A DNA stretch of 9,987 nucleotides from JBOGEB01 sp050743125. Its GTDB lineage: Bacteria > Actinomycetota > Nitriliruptoria > Euzebyales > Egibacteraceae. The notes under the pieces are model-generated. The model was not told the DNA's origin, did not search any database, and was given only the letters and a program-made list of their open reading frames with translations. Position 1 is the stretch's first letter; every line of letters starts with the position of its first letter. Location: assembly GCA_050743125.1 (NCBI GenBank), contig JBOGEB010000163.1:1-9987 (forward strand), in the 5' to 3' direction. The position numbers were made by a program, and so were the translations under genes. Below are positions 1 to 6,033 of the stretch, piece after piece.

Positions 1-270
1 CGCGTCCACGGTGTACAGGTGGATCTCGGGCAACACCAACAGCAGCGCCCCCGCCGATCCCGGCCCGGCGACCCGGGCGATCCGCCCGGTCAGGTCCAAC
101 AGCCCGGTCACCTGCTGCACCCGCTCGCGCTCGACAAGCTCGGGCACGAGCGCGCCGAGGTTCGGGTCGAACACCGCGCCCAGCACACCGAGCACGGCGG
201 CGACGATCAGCAGCGCGAGCACCCCACCGGCGTCGGCGTGCCACAGCAGCGGCAGAGCCCCCACGGCCGC
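1..270 (-). pseudogene. MFS transporter, internal fragment
   Basis: Read on the minus strand from about 288 down to the window edge, one open frame gives hydrophobic helices (LLFVSAAVGALPLLW, GGVLALLIVAAVLGVLGAVF), then FDPNLGALVPELVERERVQ and LLDLTGRIARVAGPGSAGA. The FDP...ALVPELV.RER pattern followed by a GR.ARV.GP.xAG helix is characteristic of MFS efflux proteins of the MFS_3/EntS-like type (drug or siderophore export, inner membrane). Only about TM3 to TM5 is present. The N-terminal 80 or so residues are absent and mfd-derived sequence lies in their place, so no start codon belongs to this gene. The frame is still open at base 1, so the C-terminal part may continue outside. Family assignment is from pattern memory; substrate is unknown. 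The exact join with the mfd fragment lies within about 15 bases of 267. Confidence 0.7.
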
Positions 271-520
271 GCTCACGAACAGGAGCGGCGACGCTCTGTT
301 CCCGCAGGACCTCGGCCAGCCGCAACGCGGGACCGTGACCCTGCGTCGTAGCGCCACCACCGCGCCCTCGCCCGCCAGGCGGCGGAGGGCCGCGGCGGGC
401 CGCGGCGACGTCGCCGCGGAACGAGTCCCACCCCAGACCAGGCACCGCGATCTGTGCCTCCTCACCGGTGAACACGCCGAGGCGCCACACATCCCCACGG
501 GCGCGGCGCTCGACCCGCCG
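267..520 (-). pseudogene. mfd: Partial, decayed copy of mfd
   Basis: The minus strand here encodes RVERRARGDVWRLG, then EEAQIAVPGLGWDSFRGDVA, then TTQGHGPALRLAEVLR and VAAP. These match, in order, the segment of the intact Mfd in this window that reads RVERRARGGVWQLG, AEIAVPGLGWDSFRGDVA, TTQGHGPALRLAEVLR and VAAP. DNA aligns at a constant offset of 9,250 bases (267-520 to 9517-9770). By hand, 62 of 70 bases agree at 411-480 and 52 of 60 at 291-350. Between about 351 and 400 a +1 and a -1 shift put the middle (LRRLAGEGAVV) in another frame, and a TGA lies in frame just upstream near 530. It covers only some 85 residues of a protein of about 1,150 or more, so it cannot work. It may be an old duplication or a piece of another strain's mfd brought in by recombination. 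Confidence 0.85.
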
Positions 521-553
521 GAACGTGCGTCACTGCTTGCTGGAGATTCCCGC

Positions 554-1069
554 ATGCTCCAGGCTTGCGGTCATGCCCATGAACTCGGCAGCTGCTGCGG
601 CCGGTCGACCGTGCTGCTGGCCGGCGCGATACGCGCCCTGCGCCCTGCCGGACAGGTCGTCGCGATCGACCCCCACGACGGGGCGATCTCGCTGGCCGGC
701 CGCCCCGACCGACACGGTCCCTCCACGTACGAGTCGTTCCTGCGCAACCTGACCGCTGCCGGCATGCGGGAGGTGGTAGAGGTCGTCCGGGAACGCTCCA
801 CCAACGTTTCTTGGCGCCAGCCGATCGGGCTGCTGCTCATCGACGCCCTGCACGGCTACGACAGCGTCCGCGCCGACTTTCAGCGCTTCGCGCCGTGGAT
901 CACGACAGGCGGATACGTCGCCTTCCACGACTGCTCTGCAAACTTCCCTGGCGTGATCCGACTCATCGACGAGGCCCAGCACACCCCCGAGTACGGTTGG
1001 GTCGACCAGGCCGGCGACCTGGTCGTACTGCAGAAGCAGCAGCCGCGTCTGGCGCAACCGGCGCGATGA
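554..1069 (+). CDS. Class I SAM-dependent methyltransferase (Methyltransf_24-like)
   Basis: A 171-residue frame with a Rossmann-type SAM methyltransferase layout. Motif I is ELGSCCGRSTVLLAGAIRAL at residues 11-30, the acidic end of strand 2 is VVAIDPHDG, and the later strands carry GLLLIDALHGYDSVRADF and GGYVAFHDC. These are hallmarks of the Methyltransf_24 family, which moves a methyl group from S-adenosylmethionine to small molecules or sugars; the substrate is not evident. I chose ATG 554 because GGAG at 542-545 sits 8 bases upstream. The frame stays open far to the left, but that part overlaps the antisense mfd/MFS remnants and is not coding. Relatives usually have 20-30 residues before motif I, so the 5' end may have been lost at the join near 520-550. 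Its stop overlaps the next start (ATGA, 1066-1069), implying translational coupling. Confidence 0.75.
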   Translation: MLQACGHAHELGSCCGRSTVLLAGAIRALRPAGQVVAIDPHDGAISLAGRPDRHGPSTYESFLRNLTAAGMREVVEVVRERSTNVSWRQPIGLLLIDALHGYDSVRADFQRFAPWITTGGYVAFHDCSANFPGVIRLIDEAQHTPEYGWVDQAGDLVVLQKQQPRLAQPAR

Positions 1070-2406
1070 CGCCGCTCGAGATCCTGCTGTCCCCGCAGGG
1101 CCTCGAGCTGCTCGACCGTCTTGCGGGCCAAGAGCTGGCCTCTGACACCAGCCTGCGGCTTGGGGCCGAGCTGCGCCGCGCCTATCCGGCCGAGCTGGTC
1201 GCCGCGGCGCTGGCCCAGCACGAGCTGCGCCTGAAAGCCAGGACCAAGTTCACCCGGGCGATGCGCATGCTCTTCACCCGGCCAGGGGCTGGAGCAGGCG
1301 TCCTCGGAGCTGACCGCCCGGCACCGCGCCCGCCGGTACACCGGCGCCCGGCATATCGCTGACCTGTGCTCCGGCATCGGCGGGGACCTCGTCGCGCTGG
1401 CCCCAGGGAAAGCGGCGCTCGCGGTGGACCTCGACCCGGTGCACCTGCGCATGGCCAAACTCAACGCCGAGGTGTACGAGGCCGGCGATGCGGTCACCGC
1501 CGTCCACGCCGACGTCCGCGACGTGGACCTGGCAGGCGTCGACGCCGTGTTCGTCGACCCGGCCCGCCGCCTCGGGGACCGGAGGCTGGGCGGCGGACAA
1601 AGCGAGCCGCCGCTGGACTGGTGCCTAAGTACCCCGCGGCATAAATACGCTGGCATTCGAGCGACCCTGCATCCACGCTCGCCGCGTTGCGCCTCGCTTA
1701 CATACGACCTCCGGGTATGCGCGCTCGGCGCGCCTTGCGAGCGCGGCGCAGGACCGCTCTCGGTGCGTCACCCTATTTCTGCCACGGAGTACGAAGCTTG
1801 GCCGAGCGGGTCCCAGCAGTCGGGATCAAGGCCGCGCCCGGCCTGGCGCACGAGAGGGTCCCGGCCGGCTGGGAGCTGGAGCTCGTCGCCGACCGGCGCG
1901 ACCTGAAAGAGGCCGTGCTGTGGTCACCGGCCCTGGCCACCACAGCCCGGAGAGCGACGATCCTGCCGGCAGGCGACACCCTACGGTCCACGCCCGGCCC
2001 GGCCGTCGACGTGCGGCCGCCGGGAGCGTTCCTGCTCGACCCCAACCCTGCGGTCACCCGCGCCGGGCTGGTCGAGGAGCTGGCCAGAACGCTGGACGCC
2101 TGGAAGATCGACCGGCGGATCGCGTTCCTGTCCGCACCCGACGAGGCGCGCAGCCCGTTCGCGCGGACCCTGCGCGTGGTCGAGTCCGCGCCGTGGAACG
2201 AAAAGCGCTTCGCCCAGCGGCTTCGCGCCCTGGGGATCGGCGCGGTCGACATCCGCCGCCGCGGCCTGGCCGGCGACGTCGACCAGATCCACCACCGCCT
2301 CAAGCTCCAAGGCGGCCGTCGCGCGACAGTGGTCATCACCCGCGCGCAGAACCGCCCCTGGGGGCTGATCTGCATCGACCTTGACCCGGCCCCCCTCACC
2401 TCCTGA
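1066..2406 (+). pseudogene. THUMP-like class I methyltransferase, broken by frameshift and insertion
   Basis: Three frames in series spell one protein. From ATG 1066: MTPLEILLSPQGLELLDRL to RMLFTRP. After a shift near 1285: LEQASSELTARHRARRYTG, the SAM motif IADLCSGIGGDLVAL, AVDLDPVHLRMA, and the catalytic-type loop DAVFVDPARR. After an insertion at 1629-1792: LAERVPAVGIKAAPGLAHE, LKEAVLW, FLLDPNPAVTRAGLVEELA and the C-terminal RRATVVITRAQ. This is the actinobacterial SAM methyltransferase family with a C-terminal THUMP-like domain, probably acting on RNA, of about 390-400 residues. The first shift fits one extra G in the GGGG run at 1285-1288. Removing 167 or 170 bases around the inserted element restores a continuous frame through W-C-L. 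With two independent lesions the full protein cannot be made. The C-terminal part alone could start at ATG 1717 inside the insert, but no ribosome site is seen there. Confidence 0.85.
1629..1792. mobile_element. MITE-like palindromic element, about 164 bp
   Basis: The ends are inverted copies: GTACCCCGCGGCATAAATACG (from 1629) and the reverse complement of 1772-1792, which agree at 17 of 21 bases. The symmetry continues inward: CGAG...CCTGC...CGCTCGC in the left arm has a counterpart in the right arm, and CATAC (1701-1705) faces GTATG (1715-1719). Both the outer ends and this inner pair centre on about base 1710, so the whole element is one long imperfect palindrome with no coding content. 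It splits a conserved methyltransferase gene exactly where the family shows continuous sequence. AAG occurs on both sides (1627-1629 and 1794-1796) and may be a 3-bp target duplication, though a 2-bp CT repeat is also possible; the exact ends are therefore uncertain by a few bases. No transposase is in the window, so it would be non-autonomous. Confidence 0.75.
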
Positions 2407-2481
2407 TCGAGCAGCGCTCGGGGCGTCCCCGCACGATGGTCACACCTGCTGGCCACCGCCACCGCTCGAGGAGCGTCGCCG

Positions 2482-2810
2482 ATGCGTGAGTTTTCGCCGC
2501 TGCAAGTGCTGCACCTCGCCAAGTACGCGCCACCTGTACGCGGCGGGATCGAGACGGTCGTGCACGGCCTCTGGCTGCCCTGGGTCGCCACGGTGAGGTG
2601 GCGGTTGACTGCTACTGCTACGCCCCGCAATCCAGCGACGAGCGGCTGTCCGCAGGGGTCATGCTCCGCCGGAGACGTACCACCGCAGTCGTTGCCTCCA
2701 CGCCGATCTCTTTGCCGCTGGCCCATGCCTACTGGCGTGCGCGCCGCACAGCCGAGATCGTCCACGTGCACCTGCCCAACCCGTCCGGCGGCGCGCGGTC
2801 GTCTCTGCAG
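2482..2810 (+). pseudogene. Family-4 glycosyltransferase, N-terminal fragment, frameshifted
   Basis: ATG 2482 has GAGGAG at 2468-2473, 8 bases upstream. The first frame reads LQVLHLAKYAPPVRGGIETV, the glycine-rich opening typical of GT4/GT1 glycosyltransferases with a GT-B fold (sugar transfer from a nucleotide sugar, usually in surface glycan or metabolite glycosylation). Between about 2565 and 2595 the frame shifts, and the protein continues as HGEVAVDCYCYAPQSSDERL and, later, AEIVHVHLPNPSGGARSSL, matching the VVHLHLPNP strand of the family. Homology stops near 2810, so only about 110 of roughly 380-400 residues remain, without the C-terminal donor-binding half. It follows the two methyltransferases in the same direction and probably belonged to the same transcription unit before decay. 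Not functional as it stands. Confidence 0.75.
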
Positions 2811-2965
2811 TCTGTAGACGCTCGTCCTTTGAAGCGAGGCTGCCTCAAAGGGCGAGATGCTTACTCCTACATGCTCCCGATGGTTTTCCACTGGTTGTTC
2901 TTCACTGGGGCACCAGCATTTTGCATGTACCAGGAAAGCTCCAGGATGGCGTCTTGTTCCTCGAG
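2811..2965. other. Intergenic remnant region
   Basis: A 155-base stretch with more A/T than its surroundings, between the cut glycosyltransferase and the end of the cupin gene. No gene is recognised. The minus strand, in the frame that follows the cupin stop, reads LEEQDAILELSWYMQNAG and on to WKTIGSM then stop, with mostly G/C third positions. It could be the tail of another lost gene, but it has no start of its own longer than 19 codons. Confidence 0.4.
2826..2851. terminator. Inverted repeat, possible weak terminator
   Basis: CCTTTGA (2826-2832) and TCAAAGG (2845-2851) form a perfect 7-bp stem with a 12-base loop, and a smaller GAGG-ctg-CCTC pair lies inside. It lies about 115 bases past the cupin stop, in a position to end the minus-strand unit. 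There is no T-run on either strand, so a terminator role is only a guess. It could equally be the end of a lost insertion. Confidence 0.3.
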
Positions 2966-3319
2966 TCATTGAGACAGGGACGGCCATCGCACGGTGATGA
3001 CGATGGCGTCTTCTTCGGCGCGCCACGAGTGGTCGGTGCCGGGCCCCCAGATGGCGTAGTCGCCTTCTTGTTGGAGCACGAAGGTCCCGACCGACAGCTC
3101 GAGGCGGAACCGGCCCTTGATCAGCAGCAAAAGGGTCGTCCGCTCCTCGTCGGTGTGCCAGGCGTGGCGCTCCTCGCCCTCCGGGTGGATGCCCCACTTG
3201 ATCTCGACCGCCTCGGACGCTCGGATGCCGTCAGAGGCGTCCAGGAAATGCCCGACGAGCCACCCGCGGTGATCCTCGCTGTCGGCTACTGCGTTGCCCA
3301 CGTGCCAGTTGTCCGCCAT
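2966..3319 (-). CDS. Small cupin-like protein
   Basis: A 117-residue protein starting MADNWHVGNAVADSEDHRGW and ending RAEEDAIVITVRWPSLSQ. The centre has the alternating beta pattern of a cupin: KWGIHPEGEERHAWHTDEER, then TTLLLLIKGRFRLEL, then VLQQEGDYAIWGPGTDHSW. The second half resembles cupin motif 2 (G-D-x-x-W-GPG-x-x-H). Metal ligands are incomplete compared with cupin enzymes, so small-molecule binding or sensing is as likely as catalysis. No signal peptide or membrane helix is seen. ATG 3319 is chosen because the upstream gene's stop overlaps it as TAATG, and GGAGG lies 4 bases before it. This shared base implies translational coupling with the HTH-Nudix protein. Fold assignment is fairly safe; function is unknown. 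Confidence 0.8.
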   Translation of the reverse strand: MADNWHVGNAVADSEDHRGWLVGHFLDASDGIRASEAVEIKWGIHPEGEERHAWHTDEERTTLLLLIKGRFRLELSVGTFVLQQEGDYAIWGPGTDHSWRAEEDAIVITVRWPSLSQ

Positions 3320-5007
3320 TACGCCTCCACGTCGATCCTGGGCAGGGCAAGCCGTGATTTGGTGTCGAGCTCGGCGAGCCGCCGTAGTCCCTCGATGAAT
3401 GCGAACAGCCCCTCGTTGCTCCACCTTGGGTCAGTGGCCAGGGCTCGTAGGCCGGCCGTGTCGCGCGAGGAATAGCAGCGGATCCGCGCGATCTCCCAGT
3501 TGGCCTGGACCTGCCCGCCGTAGCGCGCCCACCACTCCTCGTCATCGATCACGATCAGGCAAGGGAATTCATAGTTACCCGTGACCATGTTGATCCCGAA
3601 CCCGAGGCATTCCACGCGGTAGGCGTCGGTCTGGCGCCGGTCGAGCAGCCACCGCATCGGGTCGGAGAGGTGGTCTGGGTGGAAGGGGTCGGCCCGCCGG
3701 TAGGAGCTCTCGGAGAGGTGCTCGAGGTCTTCACGGCCGAGGAGCTCCTCCTCCAGTTCGCGCTCCAACGAGGCCGACAGGGATGCCTCCTCAGCGGCCT
3801 CGACGCTGGGCTGGTGGAATGCCTTGGGAACTACGGCAAGCTTGCCTGGGACGTTAATGACCCGGGCGGAGCGTTCCTGGATCAGCAGCATGAAGTCCGG
3901 ATCACCTTGGCTGCGGCGCGTGCCGCTGCGGGCGACGGCGAGTAGGGCGACTGGGCCGCCGACGCACAGCCGGTCGCTCACAGTCAGGGCCGAGTTCACC
4001 GTGGGCAGGTAGACGTCCCGGAGCGGCAGCCGGGCTCGGATATGCGGCGGGTCAGGGCTGCCGGGTAGCTGGGGTCCACCGGCTGCGAGTGTGGTGATCA
4101 GCTCCGTTTCGAGCAGATCCATGGTCAGGGCGTAGCTGGAGAAGTCTGCCAGGGCGACGACCGCTTCCAACCGATGGCCCGTAATGGCGATGCCCAGCAG
4201 CCGGTACAGGGGGTTGTCGACCAGCACGGTGCCCGAGGTCTCGACCTGGGCCAGGCGGAGCAGCGCCGCCTCGAGGGCCGCCCCGTCCAGCCGGCTGGCC
4301 AGGGGGCCGGGGCCGGCAAGCTGGAACCGCTCCTGGTCGGTGGCCAACCTGACAGCCGCGTCCCGCCAACCTGGCCGCACCAGGACGCTCAGGGTGAGCG
4401 GCACGCCGCCGACGCAAGCCCGATAGAACGCCGCACCCACATCGCCTGGGGCAGTGTCGCGGTAGTAGGCGACCAGCGCACGAGCGAGCTGTTCCCTGGT
4501 GACCTGGCCGCGCCGGTAGGCTTCCCCGTAGCGGACCGCAGGGGCCTCGGCTTCGAGTCGCTCGACGTGGGTCACGACCGCGTCGTACGACTCCTGGAAA
4601 CTGAGATGAGAGCGGTCGGCCACCCAGGCCACGAACTCGACCGTCCTGAGCTTGCGGGCTGGAGGCTGCGGGACGGTCGCGCGGATCGCGCCGGCCTGCT
4701 GCTCTGTCTCGTGGCGCTGGCGGGTTCTTGTCTCCGCTCCTTCGCGCGGCCCTGCAGCGTCCCACGCCACCCAAAGCCTCCACAGGGCCTGACCGAACTC
4801 TTCTTTGACCTTCTGGGCAAACTGAGGGCTTGGCGCTAACAGGCCGTTGCGCACCTTGTTCACCGTCGTGCGGTCAAAGCCGATGCGCTTCCCGAGCCTT
4901 TCGTCTGACAGACCAGCTCTCCGCATGCTGCACGCCAACTCGCTGCGGAACTCGGCGAGCAGCTTGGCCGAGTCATGCAGCGCCGCTGGTTCGGGTGCGT
5001 CGGTCAT
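3319..5007 (-). CDS. HTH (XRE-like) protein with C-terminal Nudix-like domain
   Basis: An uninterrupted 562-residue frame. Residues about 15-70 form a helix-turn-helix (AGLSDERLGKRIGFDRTTVN then KVRNG), so it is likely to bind DNA. Residues about 110-330 are a helical middle region (VEFVAWVADRSHLSFQESYD, YRRGQVTREQLARALVAYYR) that I do not recognise. The C-terminal 220 residues have a Nudix-like order: VSDRLCVGGPVALLAV, then PDFMLLIQERS, then SASLERELEEELLG near residues 412-424, then YEFPCLIVIDDEEWW. RELEEE fits the REXXEE core of the Nudix box, but the glycine 14 residues before it is displaced by an acidic insertion, so hydrolase activity is doubtful and ligand sensing is possible. It is coupled (TAATG) to the cupin-like gene and diverges from wbl. 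Fusion of a DNA-binding head to a nucleotide-sugar-type domain suggests a ligand-responsive regulator; that is inference. Confidence 0.75.
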   Translation of the reverse strand: MTDAPEPAALHDSAKLLAEFRSELACSMRRAGLSDERLGKRIGFDRTTVNKVRNGLLAPSPQFAQKVKEEFGQALWRLWVAWDAAGPREGAETRTRQRHETEQQAGAIRATVPQPPARKLRTVEFVAWVADRSHLSFQESYDAVVTHVERLEAEAPAVRYGEAYRRGQVTREQLARALVAYYRDTAPGDVGAAFYRACVGGVPLTLSVLVRPGWRDAAVRLATDQERFQLAGPGPLASRLDGAALEAALLRLAQVETSGTVLVDNPLYRLLGIAITGHRLEAVVALADFSSYALTMDLLETELITTLAAGGPQLPGSPDPPHIRARLPLRDVYLPTVNSALTVSDRLCVGGPVALLAVARSGTRRSQGDPDFMLLIQERSARVINVPGKLAVVPKAFHQPSVEAAEEASLSASLERELEEELLGREDLEHLSESSYRRADPFHPDHLSDPMRWLLDRRQTDAYRVECLGFGINMVTGNYEFPCLIVIDDEEWWARYGGQVQANWEIARIRCYSSRDTAGLRALATDPRWSNEGLFAFIEGLRRLAELDTKSRLALPRIDVEA

Positions 5008-5240
5008 CTCTTACCGCTCGTATCTGCAAGCGTGCTGGTGGGACCGTGAGCGAACGTGAGCGAGTGCGCGATCACGTAGACGTCCACGGGCCCCATCAGC
5101 TTCCCTTACCTCAGAACGGAGCGGTAGTCGCCAAAGGGCCAACGCCTCCTCTGGCATTTGTGCGGCTCACAGCCCCGACGGTGTCGTTGAGATCCACACG
5201 GACCACCCCACCCCAACCACTCCGACCGAAAGGGAGCCCG
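5008..5240. promoter_or_regulatory. Divergent control region between HTH-Nudix and wbl
   Basis: A 233-base space between two divergent starts, so it must hold both promoters unless they are read from further away. No good -10/-35 pair could be assigned by eye on either strand. The only marked structure is the tandem repeat at 5045-5063. The HTH gene has only a weak ribosome site (TAAGAG just before ATG 5007), whereas wbl has a strong AAAGGGAG at 5229-5236. Confidence 0.5.
5045..5076. promoter_or_regulatory. Direct repeat, candidate operator
   Basis: CGTGAGCGA occurs at 5045-5053 and again at 5055-5063, a spacing of 10 bases or one helical turn, followed by the related GTGCGCGA at 5064-5071. 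The second copy also forms an inverted pair CGTGA (5055-5059) with TCACG (5072-5076). It sits 38 bases upstream of the HTH-Nudix start, where an autoregulatory site would be expected. No experimental support; short repeats can arise by chance in GC-rich DNA. Confidence 0.35.
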
Positions 5241-5555
5241 ATGACGCACTGGCGCCAGAAAGCCGCCTGCCTCGATGAGAACCCGGACCTCTTTTTCCCC
5301 ATCGGCACGACCGGGCCTGCGCTCGAGCAGGCCGAGCAGGCCAAGGCGGTGTGCGGTCGCTGCGAGGTCTGCGACCAGTGTCTCGAATGGGCCTTGACGA
5401 CCAACCAGCACGACGGTGTGTGGGGTGGCAAGACCGAAGACGAGCGGCGATCGCTGCGCCGCCTTCAGGAGCGTCGGCGGGTGGCGGCCGAGCACTGGCC
5501 CCTGCTATGCCGGCCTAACCTGCATCCGAGCGCCGATCCTGGGATCCACGCGTGA
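5241..5555 (+). CDS. WhiB-like (Wbl) iron-sulfur transcription regulator
   Basis: A 104-residue protein with the full Wbl pattern: W4RQKAAC10, ENPDLFFPIG, then C38GRC41EVC44DQC47, then GVWGGKTEDERRSLRR. C10, C38, C41 and C47 match the C-x27-C-x2-C-x5-C ligands of the [4Fe-4S] cluster. The G-V-W-G-G turn is followed by the basic segment that contacts DNA in the family. Wbl proteins act with the sigma factor region 4 in actinobacteria to tune transcription in response to redox or nitric oxide. Closest in feel to the WhiB1/WblE group (LFFPIG-TGPAL). A fifth cysteine (C44) inside the cluster motif is unusual. ATG 5241 has AAAGGGAG at 5229-5236. The stop overlaps a GTG (GTGA, 5552-5555) of the next small gene, suggesting one transcription unit. 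Plasmids and integrative elements often carry Wbl genes. Confidence 0.9.
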   Translation: MTHWRQKAACLDENPDLFFPIGTTGPALEQAEQAKAVCGRCEVCDQCLEWALTTNQHDGVWGGKTEDERRSLRRLQERRRVAAEHWPLLCRPNLHPSADPGIHA

Positions 5556-5721
5556 ACGGCGCTCGGGGCGCTCGTCGTCGTGGCCGCCGTCGCCGCACTG
5601 ATCGGCGCCGGCCTGGCCGTTGCCATCGTGCGCCGCCCGAAGCGCGGGCCCGGCGCTGGCTGGATCAGCGCGCCGCCGAACGGGTCGGCTGCTGGTGTGC
5701 CCGCCCCGGGAGGCGGCCGTG
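5552..5721 (+). pseudogene. Small membrane protein, frameshifted
   Basis: GTG 5552 overlaps the wbl stop as GTGA. Within a few codons coding quality moves to another frame, which gives a single hydrophobic helix, ALGALVVVAAVAALIGAGLA, then VAIVRRPKR with nearly all G/C third positions. Near 5640 good coding moves back to the first frame as RARRWLDQRAAERVGCWCAR then PGRRP and a stop, which overlaps the next start as GTGA. The reconstructed product is about 55 residues: one N-terminal transmembrane helix with a basic cytoplasmic tail and a C-W-C pair. Two compensating shifts make the present gene non-functional, unless a shorter frame from GTG 5580 is used. No function recognised. Confidence 0.45.
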
Positions 5722-5990
5722 AGCCGGGCGCACCCCACGCCGGAGGGCACCTATCGGGTGATCGTCGCCTGCCCCGGCCTCGTCACGAGCTCACCGTGGC
5801 CATCGACCCTGCGGACGGCGGTGATCCGGCCGAGCAGGCGTGTGCGACGCGACCATGTTCGCGCTGCTCAATATCGGCCGCGCCGCCATCGACGACCTGC
5901 CCCCAGGCGCCCGGCTGGAGGTGACCGGCCCGGACAGCACCGTGCTCTGCTTGGTCTACGAATGGATCGGCTGCGCCTACCAGGCCGGCA
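5719..5990 (+). pseudogene. Unrecognised small protein, frameshifted and cut at its 3' end
   Basis: GTG 5719 overlaps the previous stop as GTGA and begins SRAHPTPEGTYRVIVACPG. The likely coding frame then moves twice: HELTVAIDPADGGDPAEQAC from about 5787, and ATMFALLNIGRAAIDDLPPG then ARLEVTGPDSTVLCLVYEW from about 5845. All three pieces keep high G/C at third positions. Together they make roughly 90 residues of mixed alpha/beta type. The end LPPGARLEV faintly recalls TusA/SirA-type proteins, but their cysteine motif is not seen, so I do not assign it. Homogeneous coding stops near 5990, where an A/T-richer segment begins, so the true C-terminus is probably lost. Confidence 0.4.
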
Positions 5991-6033
5991 TTGTTACCTG
6001 GCTTTGCCCATTAGGTAGATATCGAGATACGAT

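Noticed and set aside
400..419. Perfect 20-base palindrome CCGCGGCGAC/GTCGCCGCGG
   Set aside because: The intact mfd has the same bases with one central change at 9650-9669, so it derives from codons for R-G-D-V-A-A and not from a binding site.
11..1069. Very long plus-strand frame covering the left kilobase
   Set aside because: The part before 554 runs antisense to clear MFS and mfd homology and has arginine/proline-rich shadow composition. Only the part from 554 has methyltransferase motifs and a ribosome site.
1773..3197. 474-codon minus-strand open frame, with ATG overlapping the cupin stop
   Set aside because: It crosses antisense over the methyltransferase and glycosyltransferase homologies, and its third codon positions are not G/C-biased in the unique part. 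The ATGA overlap looks accidental.
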